Part shown: piece by piece, positions 16,165 through 25,600 of the stretch | Position numbering within the stretch: position 1 is the first letter of the stretch | Layout: every line of letters starts with the position of its first letter | From: Fimbriimonadaceae bacterium | GTDB taxonomy: Bacteria; Armatimonadota; Fimbriimonadia; Fimbriimonadales; Fimbriimonadaceae | Length of the DNA stretch: 64,000 nt | Assembly: GCA_019638675.1 (NCBI GenBank) | Contig: JAHBTE010000001.1 | Span: forward strand, 2,140,605-2,204,604 | Direction of reading: 5' to 3' | The notes under the pieces: model-generated | Databases searched by the model: none | Told to the model about the DNA's origin: nothing | What the model saw: only the letters and a program-made list of their open reading frames with translations | Program-made: the position numbers and the translations under genes

Positions 16165-18720
16165 TTACTCGGGCTTTCCTACTAAGTCCTCGTATCGAAC
16201 GGTTGTAGTAAAAGTTTTTTCACCAACGGTGAGCTCGACAAGATAAGTCCCCGTAGCCAGAGTTGTGCCTCGGTTTCCGCGTGGTCGCCAAAATACGCTG
16301 TTCAAGCCCTTGGCGCCTTTACCAGCAAGTCTGCCCAGTGATTGCCCATCGGCGGTTTTGATATTCACCTCTACTTTCTCTTCCGTCGCTTCCTTCAAAT
16401 AGTAGTAAATGGTTGTTCCAGGTTGGGTATTCGGCGTTGCCAAAATTCGGTCGCCTTCAAACCACCCATCAAATATCTTGCCGAATGTATAAGCATCCGT
16501 TGGTTGGCAGAGGAACACATCCTTTTCCATGTTGGCTCGAGTGATTTGCTCGAGTGCCGAGACAGGGATTGTCCAGAACGAACGTCCATGGGTGGCAATG
16601 ACCAAATCAGCCTCAGTTGGGTGAATCAGCATGTCGTCCACACGAACGGTTGGGAATCCAGCTTGCTTATTGACCTTAGTCCAATTGGAGCCTCGATCTA
16701 AGCTCACCCACAAGCCCATTTCTGTACCTGCAAAGAGGAGATCAGGGTTCACACGGCCTTCACAGACCGAATAAACTACCTCGTTTTCTCCAAGTGCTCC
16801 ACTCAGTTTCTTCCATGTTTTGCCCATGTCATCAGTCATGAACAAGTAAGAATTGAAGTCAGCGCTTCGGTGGCCGTCAAATGCCACATAAGCGCGGTTC
16901 AGATTGTGATTGCTGGCAACGACACGGCTGACCCAAGTTCCAGCGGGGACATCAGGAATTGTGATTTTCTCCCAATTCTTACCGCCATCTTGTGTGAGCT
17001 GAATGTTGCCGTCATCGGTACCTACCCAAACGACGTCAGCCTTGCGAGGAGATTCGCTGATTGTGATGATCGTACAGTGCATTTCTGCACCCGTTGATTC
17101 CGGTGAAACACCTCCACCAGGTTTCAGTTTTTCTGGATTATTTGTGGTCAGATCAGGGCTTGCTTCAGTCCAAGTGTCACCACGGTTGACTGACTTAAAC
17201 AGCTTGTTTCCGCCAAGCCACAACGTTTGTGGATTGTGCGGGCTGAGAATGAACGGAGTATTCCAGTTGAAGCGATAGGTTTCGCCCTGCGGAGCGCGCG
17301 GGCGGATAAACCGCTGCTCACCCGTTTGCATGTTGTGACGGGCAATTGCGCCGCCTTGGCTTTCGGCATAAACGGTTCGCCAGTCAGTTGGATCAACCTG
17401 AACATAGAATCCATCGCCGCCATTAAAGAATCGGGCGTCGGCCATTGTGACATTTCCTCTTTCTGATTGAGATGGAATGCCCCAAGTGCCGTTATCTTGG
17501 AATCCACCATAAACCCAATAAGGACGTCGCATATCAACTGCGATGGCGTAGGGTTGTCCAATCACCATATTGTCCAGGTGCTCCCAAGTTGCGCCGCGAT
17601 CTCGGGTGACAGCAATGCCGCCGTCGTTCCCAGTCATCATGTGATTGTTATCCTGAGGGTTGATCCACATAGCGTGGTAGTCAACGTGGATATCAATGTT
17701 CATGACCTTAAAACTCTTCCCTCCATCTTCTGAGAAGTGGAAGTTGGTGCCAGGAACATAAACTCGCGATTCATCAACTGGATCAATACGAGGAACGCTG
17801 AAGTAAAACGGTCGAGGGTTCAAATTGTTAAGAAAAGTCCAGCTTTCCCCCAAGTCAGTTGACTTGTAGATTCCCCGGTTTTCCTTGCTTTCCACGGAAG
17901 CGATAAGAACATTTGGATTCTTACGGAATTGGGTGAGTCCAACTCGCCCCATTTCGCTGTCGGGAAGTCCCTTAGTGAGTTTTTTCCAGTTCTTGCCGCC
18001 GTCAGTGGTCTTGTAAACGCCACTTCCAGGGCCACCGCTGGCAAAACTATATGCAGTTCGTTTCTTCTGCCATTGGGCAATAATTAAGGTGTCTGGGTTA
18101 CGCGGATCCATGATCATATCGATCGTGCCCGTCATATCGTTGATGTAATGAATCTTGTTCCAGGTTTTGCCGCCATCGGTTGTCTTAAAAACGCCACGTT
18201 CGGTGCTTGGCCCCCAGAGTTGTCCCATTGCGGCAACATAGACTACGTTCTTATCTTTGGGATGAAAGGCGATCTTGGAAATATGATGCGTTTTCTCTAA
18301 TCCCATAAACGACCATGTTTTGCCACCATCCTCTGATTTGAATACCCCGGCACCCCAACTGGAACTGTTACGGCTGTTTTGTTCGCCTGTACCAACCCAA
18401 ACACGATCCGGATTATCTTGGTCAACGGTTACTGCCCCCAAAGCAGATGCCGATTCATATTGAAAAACAGGTTCAAATTTGACCCCGCCACCTGTGGTCT
18501 TCCACAATCCGCCGCTTGCTGAAGCAACGTAGAAAATCCGTGGATCTTTATCGTAGACGGCGATTTCGCTGACCCGGCCACCCATGTTGACCGGGCCGAG
18601 AGATCGTGGTGTGAGCGCCTGTAACAAAAGATTGGCATCTGGCGCTTGTGCGGTTGCGGCAACGCTTAATGCCAAAGTGGCAGCCAAGAACACGCCTTGG
18701 CTAACATGACTTACCCTCAT
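16165..18720 (-). CDS. Secreted sortilin/VPS10-like BNR-repeat beta-propeller protein
   Basis: The 851-residue protein has a signal peptide (MRVSHVSQGVFLAATLALSV, cleavage near ATAQA). Many BNR/Asp-box repeats follow (S-x-D-x-G-x-T-W type, e.g. KTTDGGKTW, KSTDLGESW, RSVNRGDTW-like), spaced as in the double propellers of the sortilin and VPS10-like glycosidase group. A C-terminal beta domain (about 760-851) ends in FTTTVRYEDLVGKPE. Such proteins are often annotated as glycosyl hydrolases, but no catalytic residue can be assigned here. ATG 18720 is preferred to a longer frame because it gives the signal peptide and has TAAAGT 7 nt upstream. A related gene starts at 63309. Confidence 0.85.
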   Translation of the reverse strand: MRVSHVSQGVFLAATLALSVAATAQAPDANLLLQALTPRSLGPVNMGGRVSEIAVYDKDPRIFYVASASGGLWKTTGGGVKFEPVFQYESASALGAVTVDQDNPDRVWVGTGEQNSRNSSSWGAGVFKSEDGGKTWSFMGLEKTHHISKIAFHPKDKNVVYVAAMGQLWGPSTERGVFKTTDGGKTWNKIHYINDMTGTIDMIMDPRNPDTLIIAQWQKKRTAYSFASGGPGSGVYKTTDGGKNWKKLTKGLPDSEMGRVGLTQFRKNPNVLIASVESKENRGIYKSTDLGESWTFLNNLNPRPFYFSVPRIDPVDESRVYVPGTNFHFSEDGGKSFKVMNIDIHVDYHAMWINPQDNNHMMTGNDGGIAVTRDRGATWEHLDNMVIGQPYAIAVDMRRPYWVYGGFQDNGTWGIPSQSERGNVTMADARFFNGGDGFYVQVDPTDWRTVYAESQGGAIARHNMQTGEQRFIRPRAPQGETYRFNWNTPFILSPHNPQTLWLGGNKLFKSVNRGDTWTEASPDLTTNNPEKLKPGGGVSPESTGAEMHCTIITISESPRKADVVWVGTDDGNIQLTQDGGKNWEKITIPDVPAGTWVSRVVASNHNLNRAYVAFDGHRSADFNSYLFMTDDMGKTWKKLSGALGENEVVYSVCEGRVNPDLLFAGTEMGLWVSLDRGSNWTKVNKQAGFPTVRVDDMLIHPTEADLVIATHGRSFWTIPVSALEQITRANMEKDVFLCQPTDAYTFGKIFDGWFEGDRILATPNTQPGTTIYYYLKEATEEKVEVNIKTADGQSLGRLAGKGAKGLNSVFWRPRGNRGTTLATGTYLVELTVGEKTFTTTVRYEDLVGKPE

Positions 18721-18727
18721 AACAGGA

Positions 18728-18733
18728 ACTTTA
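18728..18733 (-). promoter_or_regulatory. -10 box TAAAGT for the sortilin-like gene
   Basis: TAAAGT on the minus strand lies 7 nt before ATG 18720. This suggests a leaderless transcript and supports the internal start. Confidence 0.5.
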
Positions 18734-18834
18734 CTCAAACTCAGTCGCGAAGAATTCCTTATTTTTAAAGATTCGACTGGACGATAGTTTTGATTTCGGC
18801 CTCCTTGTCCATAGGACTGGTCAAAAAAAGCCCG

Positions 18835-18840
18835 TACACT
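18835..18840 (+). promoter_or_regulatory. -10 box TACACT for the acyl-CoA dehydrogenase gene
   Basis: TACACT ends 6 nt before ATG 18847. No ribosome site is visible in the 6 nt between, so the mRNA is probably leaderless. Confidence 0.5.
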
Positions 18841-18846
18841 GCCCCT

Positions 18847-20037
18847 ATGGACTTTGCCCTGACGCAAGAACACGAGTTAATTCGTGAATCGGCTGAGAAG
18901 TTTGCCGCCCAAGAAATAGCCCCTGGCATCCGAGATTTAGATAGAGCCCACGATTCCAACCCTGAATCACTCAAAAAGCTTGGCCAAGCGGGTTTGCTTG
19001 GTGTAGCGATTCCGGCAAAGTACGGCGGAAGCGATACTGACTACATTTCTCTTGGTTTAGTTTGCGAAGAATTAGAAAAAGCAGATACCTCGGCTCGTGT
19101 TGTGCTTTCTGTTCATAGCGGTCTGCACTGCATGACCTTGATGCAATGGGGCACGGAAGAACAAAAACAACGCTGGTTACCAAAACTGGCTACCGGTGAA
19201 GCAATCGGAGCATTCGGTTTAACCGAACCCAATGCTGGTTCAGATGCGATCAACATCAAAACCACAGCAAAAAAAGATGGCGACCATTACGTCATCAATG
19301 GTTCTAAAACCTGGATCAGTCTTGCCGATTACGCAACCCAGTTTCTGATCATCACGAAGCTCTCGGAAACCGACGCTAAAGCACCCTACGCTGCATTTAT
19401 CATTGATCGAAACACTCCTGGATTCAGCAGTCGCCCGCTTAAAGGCAAACTTGGAGTACGAGCTGGAAACACCGGTGAAATCTTCTTCCAAGATATGCGC
19501 GTTCCCGCTGACTGCATGCTTGGTCAGGAAGGCGACGGATTCAAGGTTGCCATGTCTGCCCTCGATCACGGTCGATATACAGTTGCCGCTGGCGCAGTTG
19601 GAATCATCACCGCTTCCCTAGAAGCCAGTGTTAAATATGCGAACGATCGCGTTGTTGGCACCGAACCGATTGGTAAAAAACAGCTTGTTCAGCAACTCAT
19701 CGCTAGCATGGCGAAAGGTCGCGATATTGGGCGACTTCTCTACTACCAAGTGGGTTGGATGAAGAACCAAGGTCTCCGTCACACTCGCGAAGTCAGCATG
19801 GCGAAATGGGTGAACTGCGAGGCCGCCTTTGATGCTGCGAATAAAGCGGTCGAAATCCACGGTGCTTACGGTTTCAGCGATGAATTCCCGGTGGAGCGCT
19901 ATTTCCGCAACTCGCGCGGCGCGATGATCTACGAAGGCACTCACGAAATCCACACGCTTGTTCAAGCTGAATACGCGCTCGGCTACCGGTCAGATAAGCC
20001 CCTGGCGAACAATCTGCCGACCTATCCGTTTGAATGA
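18847..20037 (+). CDS. Acyl-CoA dehydrogenase, short-chain/butyryl-type
   Basis: The 396-residue protein has the usual length of mitochondrial-type acyl-CoA dehydrogenases. Visible motifs are GAFGLTEPNAGSD (FAD and substrate contact, about 125-137), a WIS motif in KTWISLADYA, and the C-terminal IHGAYGFSDEFPVER with YEGTHEIHT. The catalytic glutamate of the short/medium-chain group lies in IYEGT. It oxidises a saturated acyl-CoA at alpha-beta and passes electrons to ETF. The chain length cannot be fixed from sequence alone. ATG 18847 is chosen because MDFALTQEHELIRE is the family start. Confidence 0.92.
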   Translation: MDFALTQEHELIRESAEKFAAQEIAPGIRDLDRAHDSNPESLKKLGQAGLLGVAIPAKYGGSDTDYISLGLVCEELEKADTSARVVLSVHSGLHCMTLMQWGTEEQKQRWLPKLATGEAIGAFGLTEPNAGSDAINIKTTAKKDGDHYVINGSKTWISLADYATQFLIITKLSETDAKAPYAAFIIDRNTPGFSSRPLKGKLGVRAGNTGEIFFQDMRVPADCMLGQEGDGFKVAMSALDHGRYTVAAGAVGIITASLEASVKYANDRVVGTEPIGKKQLVQQLIASMAKGRDIGRLLYYQVGWMKNQGLRHTREVSMAKWVNCEAAFDAANKAVEIHGAYGFSDEFPVERYFRNSRGAMIYEGTHEIHTLVQAEYALGYRSDKPLANNLPTYPFE

Positions 20038-20083
20038 ATTTCAGCGGATAGAAGTTTAGACTACTAAGAGTTGATCACCTTCC

Positions 20084-21388
20084 ATGGGAAGTAAAAGAAA
20101 CAGAAATAAGAAGAAAAATTCAAAGCTGGTTGCAGATATTCCAAGTATCGAAAAACTGTTATTTCAACTGAATGGTTTAGCGCAGTTAGGTAGAGCTGTA
20201 AAAATTATTGAGCCATTATTTTTAATATTTAGAAAAGATGCTAAAAGTATAAGTAAAGACTTCGAAAAATTGGCGACACTGCAAATCGAGTTAGAAAATT
20301 TGGTAAGAATAATTAATGAATTTAATGAGATTTTTGCTGACCATGGTTGGATAATGTTCGACAACATGAACTTGGACGTTGCTCGGAAAGCTGTTGAAGT
20401 TGCAAATGCTGATGGTGTGAAATTTGGAGAGCAAGTGCTGATTGAATACTATAATGAAGAGACGCTAAGGTCTCATACGCTATTTTTGTCAGGGATACGA
20501 GCATTCCGCCCTAGAATTGAATTAGCTGAAAAAGCTATCGTGGATTATGCCGAAAGTCGATACTACTCATCCGTTTTAGTAGTGTTAACTCTCATTGATG
20601 GTCTTGTTAATGAGTTACATTCTGACAGGCGTGGCTTCTTCTCCGACGGTGCTGATCTTAATGCTTGGGACTCAATAGCTGCGAATGAGTCTGGGCTGGG
20701 CACACTTGCTAATTTATTTAGGAAAGGACGCCGGAAAACGTCAACGGAAGAATTAAGCATTCCTTACCGCAACGGAATTATTCACGGGATGGACTTAGGC
20801 TATGACAACATTATTGTAGCCGCTAAATGTTGGGCTGGGCTCTTTGCGGTTGGAGATTGGGCTCGAAGAGCCGAACGGGGTGAATTGAGTGAGCCTCAAG
20901 AAGAGGCTAGAATTTCTATTCCAGAACTTTTTGATATGATTTCGAAAAATAAGGAAAGAGCGAAGCTTATAGAAGAGTGGTGCCCCAGGGGTAATGGGCA
21001 ACCATTCTTACTTACTGACACCCATGAGCCAGGTTCACCTGAAGAAACGGTCAACCAATTCCTTTTGCTTTGGTCAAAGCAAAATTATGGTCACATGGCT
21101 AGTTTATTGTCAAAGATGTGGCACGATGGAGACCAAAATGCAGTCGCGATAATAAGGAGGGATATCCATTCAATAAAATTGAATAACTTTAAATTAATCT
21201 CTGTCAAAGATGAAGCTGCGGCGATATCTGAGGTGGTGGCAGAACTTGAAGTTGTAAACGACGCAAATACTGTTAGAGTAGAGCGTACTTATAGGGTTAT
21301 TTATGAAAGCTCTGATGGTATGCCAGAAACAAGGAATCGGCCTGGTTGTTACTGGAAGTTAATTATTTGGCACCCACCTCACATTTGA
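20084..21388 (+). CDS. AT-rich orphan gene: HEPN-like domain plus NTF2-like tail (predicted)
   Basis: I do not recognise a named family. The 434-residue protein has a basic N-terminus (MGSKRNRNKKK), a helical region (20-160), then a helix-rich part with YYSSVLVVLTLIDGLVNEL (160-177) and IPYRNGIIHGMDLGY (226-240). Arg229-x4-His234 in an RNGIIHG context fits the Rx4-6H active site of HEPN RNases of toxin and abortive-infection systems. The last 115 residues (PEETVNQFLLLWSKQNYGHM onward, then antiparallel strands) look like an NTF2/SnoaL fold. Bases 20221-20340 hold 31 G or C of 120 (26%) against about 47% in the preceding gene, which suggests recent acquisition. It stands alone, with no antitoxin-like partner. 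Confidence 0.6.
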   Translation: MGSKRNRNKKKNSKLVADIPSIEKLLFQLNGLAQLGRAVKIIEPLFLIFRKDAKSISKDFEKLATLQIELENLVRIINEFNEIFADHGWIMFDNMNLDVARKAVEVANADGVKFGEQVLIEYYNEETLRSHTLFLSGIRAFRPRIELAEKAIVDYAESRYYSSVLVVLTLIDGLVNELHSDRRGFFSDGADLNAWDSIAANESGLGTLANLFRKGRRKTSTEELSIPYRNGIIHGMDLGYDNIIVAAKCWAGLFAVGDWARRAERGELSEPQEEARISIPELFDMISKNKERAKLIEEWCPRGNGQPFLLTDTHEPGSPEETVNQFLLLWSKQNYGHMASLLSKMWHDGDQNAVAIIRRDIHSIKLNNFKLISVKDEAAAISEVVAELEVVNDANTVRVERTYRVIYESSDGMPETRNRPGCYWKLIIWHPPHI

Positions 21389-21479
21389 ATGACCACTTAT
21401 CTGTAGGTTAATCAAAGTCACTTTTGATATTTGACTCCACGTAGCCCTATGTCTACCAGGGACTGGTTTTTCGGAGCGG

Positions 21480-21485
21480 TAATCT
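21480..21485 (+). promoter_or_regulatory. -10 box TAATCT for the ABC exporter gene
   Basis: TAATCT ends 6 nt before GTG 21492. This supports the GTG start and a leaderless transcript. Confidence 0.5.
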
Positions 21486-21491
21486 ACGTTT

Positions 21492-23297
21492 GTGGCAGAA
21501 GAAACCCCTACTAAAAAGCAACTCGATAAGGCGATGATCCGCCGGATTGTCGGGCTGTTTGCCCCGCATAAGAAGATGGTTTTCTTGACCACGCTTGCCG
21601 TGCTTGTCGGCGTATTGCTGGGGATCGTCCCTCCTTATTTGATCATGAAGATCATTGACGAAGGGATCACACACCAAAACCTCGGAGTCATTGCCCAATA
21701 CTCGATTTTGATGCTGTTTGCGGTTTTGGGCGGGGCGGGAATGACCCTTCTCTACGGCTATTGGGGGGTTATTGTTGGTCAGCGCATTATGTGCGACTTG
21801 CGGCAGAAGCTTTTTGACCATCTACAAGGCATGTCGCTGAAGTTCTTTACTAGCACTCGCACGGGAGAAATCCAAACTCGACTGATCAGCGACGTTCAGG
21901 GTGTTCAGACGGTTGTCAGCAGCACTTTGGTGGATCAGCTCAGTAACGTTGCCATTGTTGTTTCAACGTTGGTTGCGATGTTCCTGATGGATTGGCGGCT
22001 AACGTTGCTCAGTATCGCATTGGTACCGGCTTTCATGGTGATCGGCAAGGCAGTTGGCGACTACGCCCGCACGGTTCGTGAAGGCACTCAGGAGCAGACC
22101 GGTGAGCTCAATGCAATGATGCAGGAAACCCTTTCGGTTTCAGGCATCTTGCTTACCAAAGCGGTTGGACAGCAGGGGTTGCTGAGTTCGCGCTTTGGTA
22201 TTGAAAATGAAAAGCTGGCTAATTGGCAGATCAAAGCCATGGTCGTCCAGTACATGTTCTTTGGCATGATCCGGCTAATCACCCAACTTGCCCCAGCTTT
22301 GGTTTATTGGCTCGCTGGTTGGTTGCTGATCCGCCAAGGAGATACTTCGATCACTGTGGGGATGCTGGTTGCCTTTACTGGTCTCCAAATTCGCTTGTTC
22401 TTCCCTATGACTGGTTTGTTTGGCGCGCAAGTCGAAATCATGAGTTCGATGGCGTTATTCGAGCGCATTTTTGAATACCTCGACTATCCGCGAGACATTG
22501 CTGATGTGGCCAACCCAATTCCGATTACCGACCAAGCCCAGGGCAAAGTTGAGTTTAATAATGTAAGTTTCAAGTACGAGCCAGAACTTGAACGCAACAC
22601 ATTGAGCAATGTAGATTTTGTTGCTCAGCCTGGTCAACTGATTGCGCTGGTTGGTCCAAGCGGAGCCGGGAAAACAACCTTCACTTATCTCATTCCCCGT
22701 CTGTACGATGCGGATTCCGGTGAAGTTCTGATAGACGGAGAAAACATCAAGAACCTCAAGCTTGCCGATCTTGGCCGCATGGTTGGGGCCGTCACGCAAG
22801 AAACCTATTTGATGCACACAACGGTTGCGGAAAACCTTCGCATTGCTAAACCCGAAGCAACTCAAGAAGAGTTAGAGGAAGCTTGCAAACTTGCGGCGAT
22901 CCACGACCATATTGCAGGTCTGGAAAAAGGATACGAAACGATTGTTGGAGAGCGAGGATACAAACTCAGTGGCGGTGAAAAACAACGGCTCGCTATCGCC
23001 CGGGCGATTCTCAAGAATCCTAAGATTTTGATTCTGGACGAAGCTACTTCTGCTTTGGATACGCGTTCTGAGCGCTTGATTCAGGAATCGATGAGCCGGT
23101 TGATGGTGGGGCGGACAACGTTTGCTATCGCTCACCGATTGAGCACGATTCTCCACGCCGACCAAATCTTGGTACTGGAACACGGGCAAATTGTCGAAAA
23201 GGGTCGGCATGCCGAGCTGCTGGCTTTAGATGGACTCTACGCAAAGCTCTACAACGAGCAGATCAACGCAAAAGCTGAAGAGCCCGTTGAAGCTTAA
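21492..23297 (+). CDS. ABC exporter, fused permease and ATPase (MsbA-like)
   Basis: The 601-residue half-transporter has six membrane helices in about 25-320, with LRQKLFDHLQGMSLKFF and TRTGEIQTRLISD in the first loop. The nucleotide-binding domain follows (about 355-595), with Walker A GPSGAGKTT, signature LSGGEKQRLAIARA, Walker B ILILDEATSALD and the switch histidine AHRLSTI. It would work as a homodimer exporting a lipid, drug or peptide. The type is MsbA/LmrA-like and the substrate is unknown. The start is GTG, supported by a TAATCT box 6 nt upstream. Its last 4 bp overlap the convergent membrane-protein gene. Confidence 0.92.
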   Translation: MAEETPTKKQLDKAMIRRIVGLFAPHKKMVFLTTLAVLVGVLLGIVPPYLIMKIIDEGITHQNLGVIAQYSILMLFAVLGGAGMTLLYGYWGVIVGQRIMCDLRQKLFDHLQGMSLKFFTSTRTGEIQTRLISDVQGVQTVVSSTLVDQLSNVAIVVSTLVAMFLMDWRLTLLSIALVPAFMVIGKAVGDYARTVREGTQEQTGELNAMMQETLSVSGILLTKAVGQQGLLSSRFGIENEKLANWQIKAMVVQYMFFGMIRLITQLAPALVYWLAGWLLIRQGDTSITVGMLVAFTGLQIRLFFPMTGLFGAQVEIMSSMALFERIFEYLDYPRDIADVANPIPITDQAQGKVEFNNVSFKYEPELERNTLSNVDFVAQPGQLIALVGPSGAGKTTFTYLIPRLYDADSGEVLIDGENIKNLKLADLGRMVGAVTQETYLMHTTVAENLRIAKPEATQEELEEACKLAAIHDHIAGLEKGYETIVGERGYKLSGGEKQRLAIARAILKNPKILILDEATSALDTRSERLIQESMSRLMVGRTTFAIAHRLSTILHADQILVLEHGQIVEKGRHAELLALDGLYAKLYNEQINAKAEEPVEA

Positions 23298-23773
23298 GAC
23301 TTCGGCTGGCTCTCTTTCGGAGGAGTTAGGTGAATCAGTCTTCCGCCGATGGCTGTACCGACAAGGTTGATGGCGATGAACAGAAGAGGCGTAAAAATCC
23401 GATTATCTAAATAGTATCTCCATCGCATAGCTACAGACAATAAGCCGAGAATCAGCCATACGATCAACATTATCTTGATGACTTTTGTGGATTTAAAAAC
23501 TGCGTATCCGAATAAGCCGCTTACTATGCCACCGATTGCAGTTGTAATATATTGCACAGGAAGAAACAATGGGCCAGGAGGGTTAGACCCAGCGAATATT
23601 CCACCACCGACTTTACCGCCTGACAGAAACTCAATCAGATAAAACGATGCTAGTTGAGAGACTCCTCCAACAATGTATGCAACAGTAATAGTAGCCACTA
23701 TAGCCATAGGGCTGGGCTTCGTGACTACTGGTTCAGATTCCCGAGGGTAATTACTTTCCAAGGGCTTTGCCAC
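23294..23773 (-). CDS. Four-span membrane protein, unknown
   Basis: The 159-residue protein has a proline-rich polar N-terminus and four hydrophobic segments (about 22-50, 70-92, 97-115 and 125-148). There is no recognisable family motif. It overlaps the upstream membrane-protein gene by 23 bp and lies on the same strand, so both are probably one transcript and may form a complex. The stop region overlaps the ABC exporter by 4 bp. Confidence 0.65.
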   Translation of the reverse strand: MAKPLESNYPRESEPVVTKPSPMAIVATITVAYIVGGVSQLASFYLIEFLSGGKVGGGIFAGSNPPGPLFLPVQYITTAIGGIVSGLFGYAVFKSTKVIKIMLIVWLILGLLSVAMRWRYYLDNRIFTPLLFIAINLVGTAIGGRLIHLTPPKESQPKS

Positions 23774-24182
23774 CGATCAGAACTCCGACTGTGCCGATGA
23801 CAACATTGGTCATGGTTACCCACTTGGGCGTAATTGCTTTCGCCATGGCATCCATGGCACTAACGTCGGCAGGGCGTAGATCGGTATGAATTACCATTGT
23901 AAACGACCAAATTGCGCTTAGGCCTGCCAGAAAAAAGAATACACCCGCCAGAATCTTGACTGTATTTGTGTTGTCGCTGATTTTTCGGCAAACCCATCCG
24001 CCAAGCCACGCCGCCCCGATTCCTACAATGAGCATGATGATTATCCAGGGCATGGAGACTTCGTAGGTGCCGGGCATAAATGCACCATCTACGCCAAGCG
24101 CCAAATAAGCGACGGTTAGCAAAGCGAATACTATGATCGCCATCGTTAAGTAACCAGCTACAACTGCAAGAAACCCTTTCAT
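23751..24182 (-). CDS. Four-span membrane protein, unknown
   Basis: The protein has 143 residues from ATG 24182 (MKGFLAVVAGYLTMAIIVFALL). Four hydrophobic segments (about 5-30, 43-65, 76-98 and 118-139) and a GGWVCRK loop are visible. A longer frame back to 24263 adds a polar stretch that crosses the divergent dacB start, so the shorter form is preferred. It is coupled by overlap to the following small membrane-protein gene. No family is recognised, although the layout resembles that of the neighbour. Confidence 0.65.
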   Translation of the reverse strand: MKGFLAVVAGYLTMAIIVFALLTVAYLALGVDGAFMPGTYEVSMPWIIIMLIVGIGAAWLGGWVCRKISDNTNTVKILAGVFFFLAGLSAIWSFTMVIHTDLRPADVSAMDAMAKAITPKWVTMTNVVIGTVGVLIGGKALGK

Positions 24183-24232
24183 AAAATTGAGATTACATTT
24201 GTCTGTCCATAATTGCAAATATTTCTGTTGGG

Positions 24233-24238
24233 TAAGGT
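24233..24238 (+). promoter_or_regulatory. -10 box TAAGGT for dacB
   Basis: TAAGGT ends 6 nt before ATG 24245. No ribosome site is visible in between, so a leaderless mRNA is likely. Confidence 0.45.
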
Positions 24239-24244
24239 CATTGC

Positions 24245-25600
24245 ATGATTTCTGTCGTTGCAATGCTGGCTATTCAATCGAGTTCGCTGGGTGAACGGCT
24301 GAATGCGACAATTGCTCCATACAATGCTGAGGGCGGGATTATTGGTGTTTACGTTGGCAAAGTTGATGGCACCGAACTCTATTCGCACATGGCGGATACG
24401 CGGCTTATGCCCGCAAGCAATCAGAAAATAGTTTCTTCAGCTTTCGCATTCGCTGCTTTGGGTGTTCAGCACCGGTTACAAACTCGTTTTTGGCGCGAAC
24501 CAAACGGAATCTACGTTGATGCACCCGGCGATCAGATGATTACTCCCGAACAACTACGGGAAGTAGCCAACAAGCTAAACGTTACTGGTAGAGCCAGGGT
24601 TTACGTAAAACAGGCTTATGATTTCGGGTTTGGGCCGGGGTGGGAATACGATGATCTTCCCTTCCGGTATGCGCCTCGTGTTCAGGCATTTTCGGTTAAT
24701 CGTTCGCAGTTTGATGTGGTGAGTAGTGGCAATCATGTTGTGGTTCCAGATTGGGCGCGGGTTAAAGTGAGCTATGGAAATCGCAATGGCAAGCTAACGG
24801 TTGATTACGACCGAGAGCACCAGCGTCTGCATGTCACAGGAACTCCCGAAAAAGATGAGCTAGTCACACGCTTTGCACTCCCTGAGCCAGCCGCCTCGGC
24901 CGCTTCATTTTTGGGCCGTCAGATGGTTACCACGGATTCAGTTCCAAGTCGCACACCCGATGCAGTAATAGATGGGCCAACCCTTGCCGAATGGGGCAAA
25001 GCCTGCTTGGAACCGAGCGATAACTTGCTCGCAGAAAACTTACTCATTCAGGCAACGATCGCAAAGAACCCAGGCAAGCCGTTTAGTTACTCATTGGCGC
25101 AACAATCAGCACGTGAATTCTACGAAAAAGTGGTGAAAATCCCCGAATTTGGGTTCAAATTGGATGATGGAAGCGGGTTGAGTCGCCACAACTTGGTCAC
25201 GCCAAGAACGTTGGCACACATTTTGCGATATGTATATTCACAACCCTTTCGGGATGACTACATTCGAGCCCTACCCGCCGCCGGCGAAGGAACTCTTGGC
25301 AGTCGTCTTGCTGGGGTGAGAATCACGGCAAAAACCGGAACGTTGGACAGCGTTTCTTGTCTTTCTGGATTCTTGTGGATTGGCCAAAGCGATCCGGTTG
25401 TGGTTTCGATAATGATGAACCATTATTCGATGACTGCATCCCAAGCGCGGCAACTGCAGGATCAGATTGTGCAGGTGATTCGAGAAGAACTGAATTCATT
25501 TGAGAGTCAAGATGGAAGAAACGCGAACTGGTGTGTCAATTTGGAAAACCCTTTTTCCGACCCGAGCTTTGTTATTGCTTATGGTCATCGGGGTTATTGA
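24245..25600 (+). CDS. dacB: D-alanyl-D-alanine carboxypeptidase/endopeptidase, PBP4 type (S13)
   Basis: The 451-residue protein has the three penicillin-binding motifs of the PBP4 class. These are SxxK in ASNQK (about residue 58-61), SDN in SDNLLAENL (about 259) and KTG in AKTGTLDS (about 361). Between the first two is the large S13 insertion. It trims or cleaves peptidoglycan peptides in the periplasm. The N-terminus is a short hydrophobic stretch (MISVVAMLAIQ), weak as a signal peptide. The C-terminal 30 or so residues beyond VIREEL look unrelated to the family and overlap the next gene by 89 bp. An upstream stop may have been lost. Confidence 0.88.
   Translation: MISVVAMLAIQSSSLGERLNATIAPYNAEGGIIGVYVGKVDGTELYSHMADTRLMPASNQKIVSSAFAFAALGVQHRLQTRFWREPNGIYVDAPGDQMITPEQLREVANKLNVTGRARVYVKQAYDFGFGPGWEYDDLPFRYAPRVQAFSVNRSQFDVVSSGNHVVVPDWARVKVSYGNRNGKLTVDYDREHQRLHVTGTPEKDELVTRFALPEPAASAASFLGRQMVTTDSVPSRTPDAVIDGPTLAEWGKACLEPSDNLLAENLLIQATIAKNPGKPFSYSLAQQSAREFYEKVVKIPEFGFKLDDGSGLSRHNLVTPRTLAHILRYVYSQPFRDDYIRALPAAGEGTLGSRLAGVRITAKTGTLDSVSCLSGFLWIGQSDPVVVSIMMNHYSMTASQARQLQDQIVQVIREELNSFESQDGRNANWCVNLENPFSDPSFVIAYGHRGY

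Noticed and set aside
20084-21388. Prophage or mobile island around the AT-rich gene
   Set aside because: Flanking genes are ordinary chromosomal genes. No integrase, direct repeats or tRNA site was visible.
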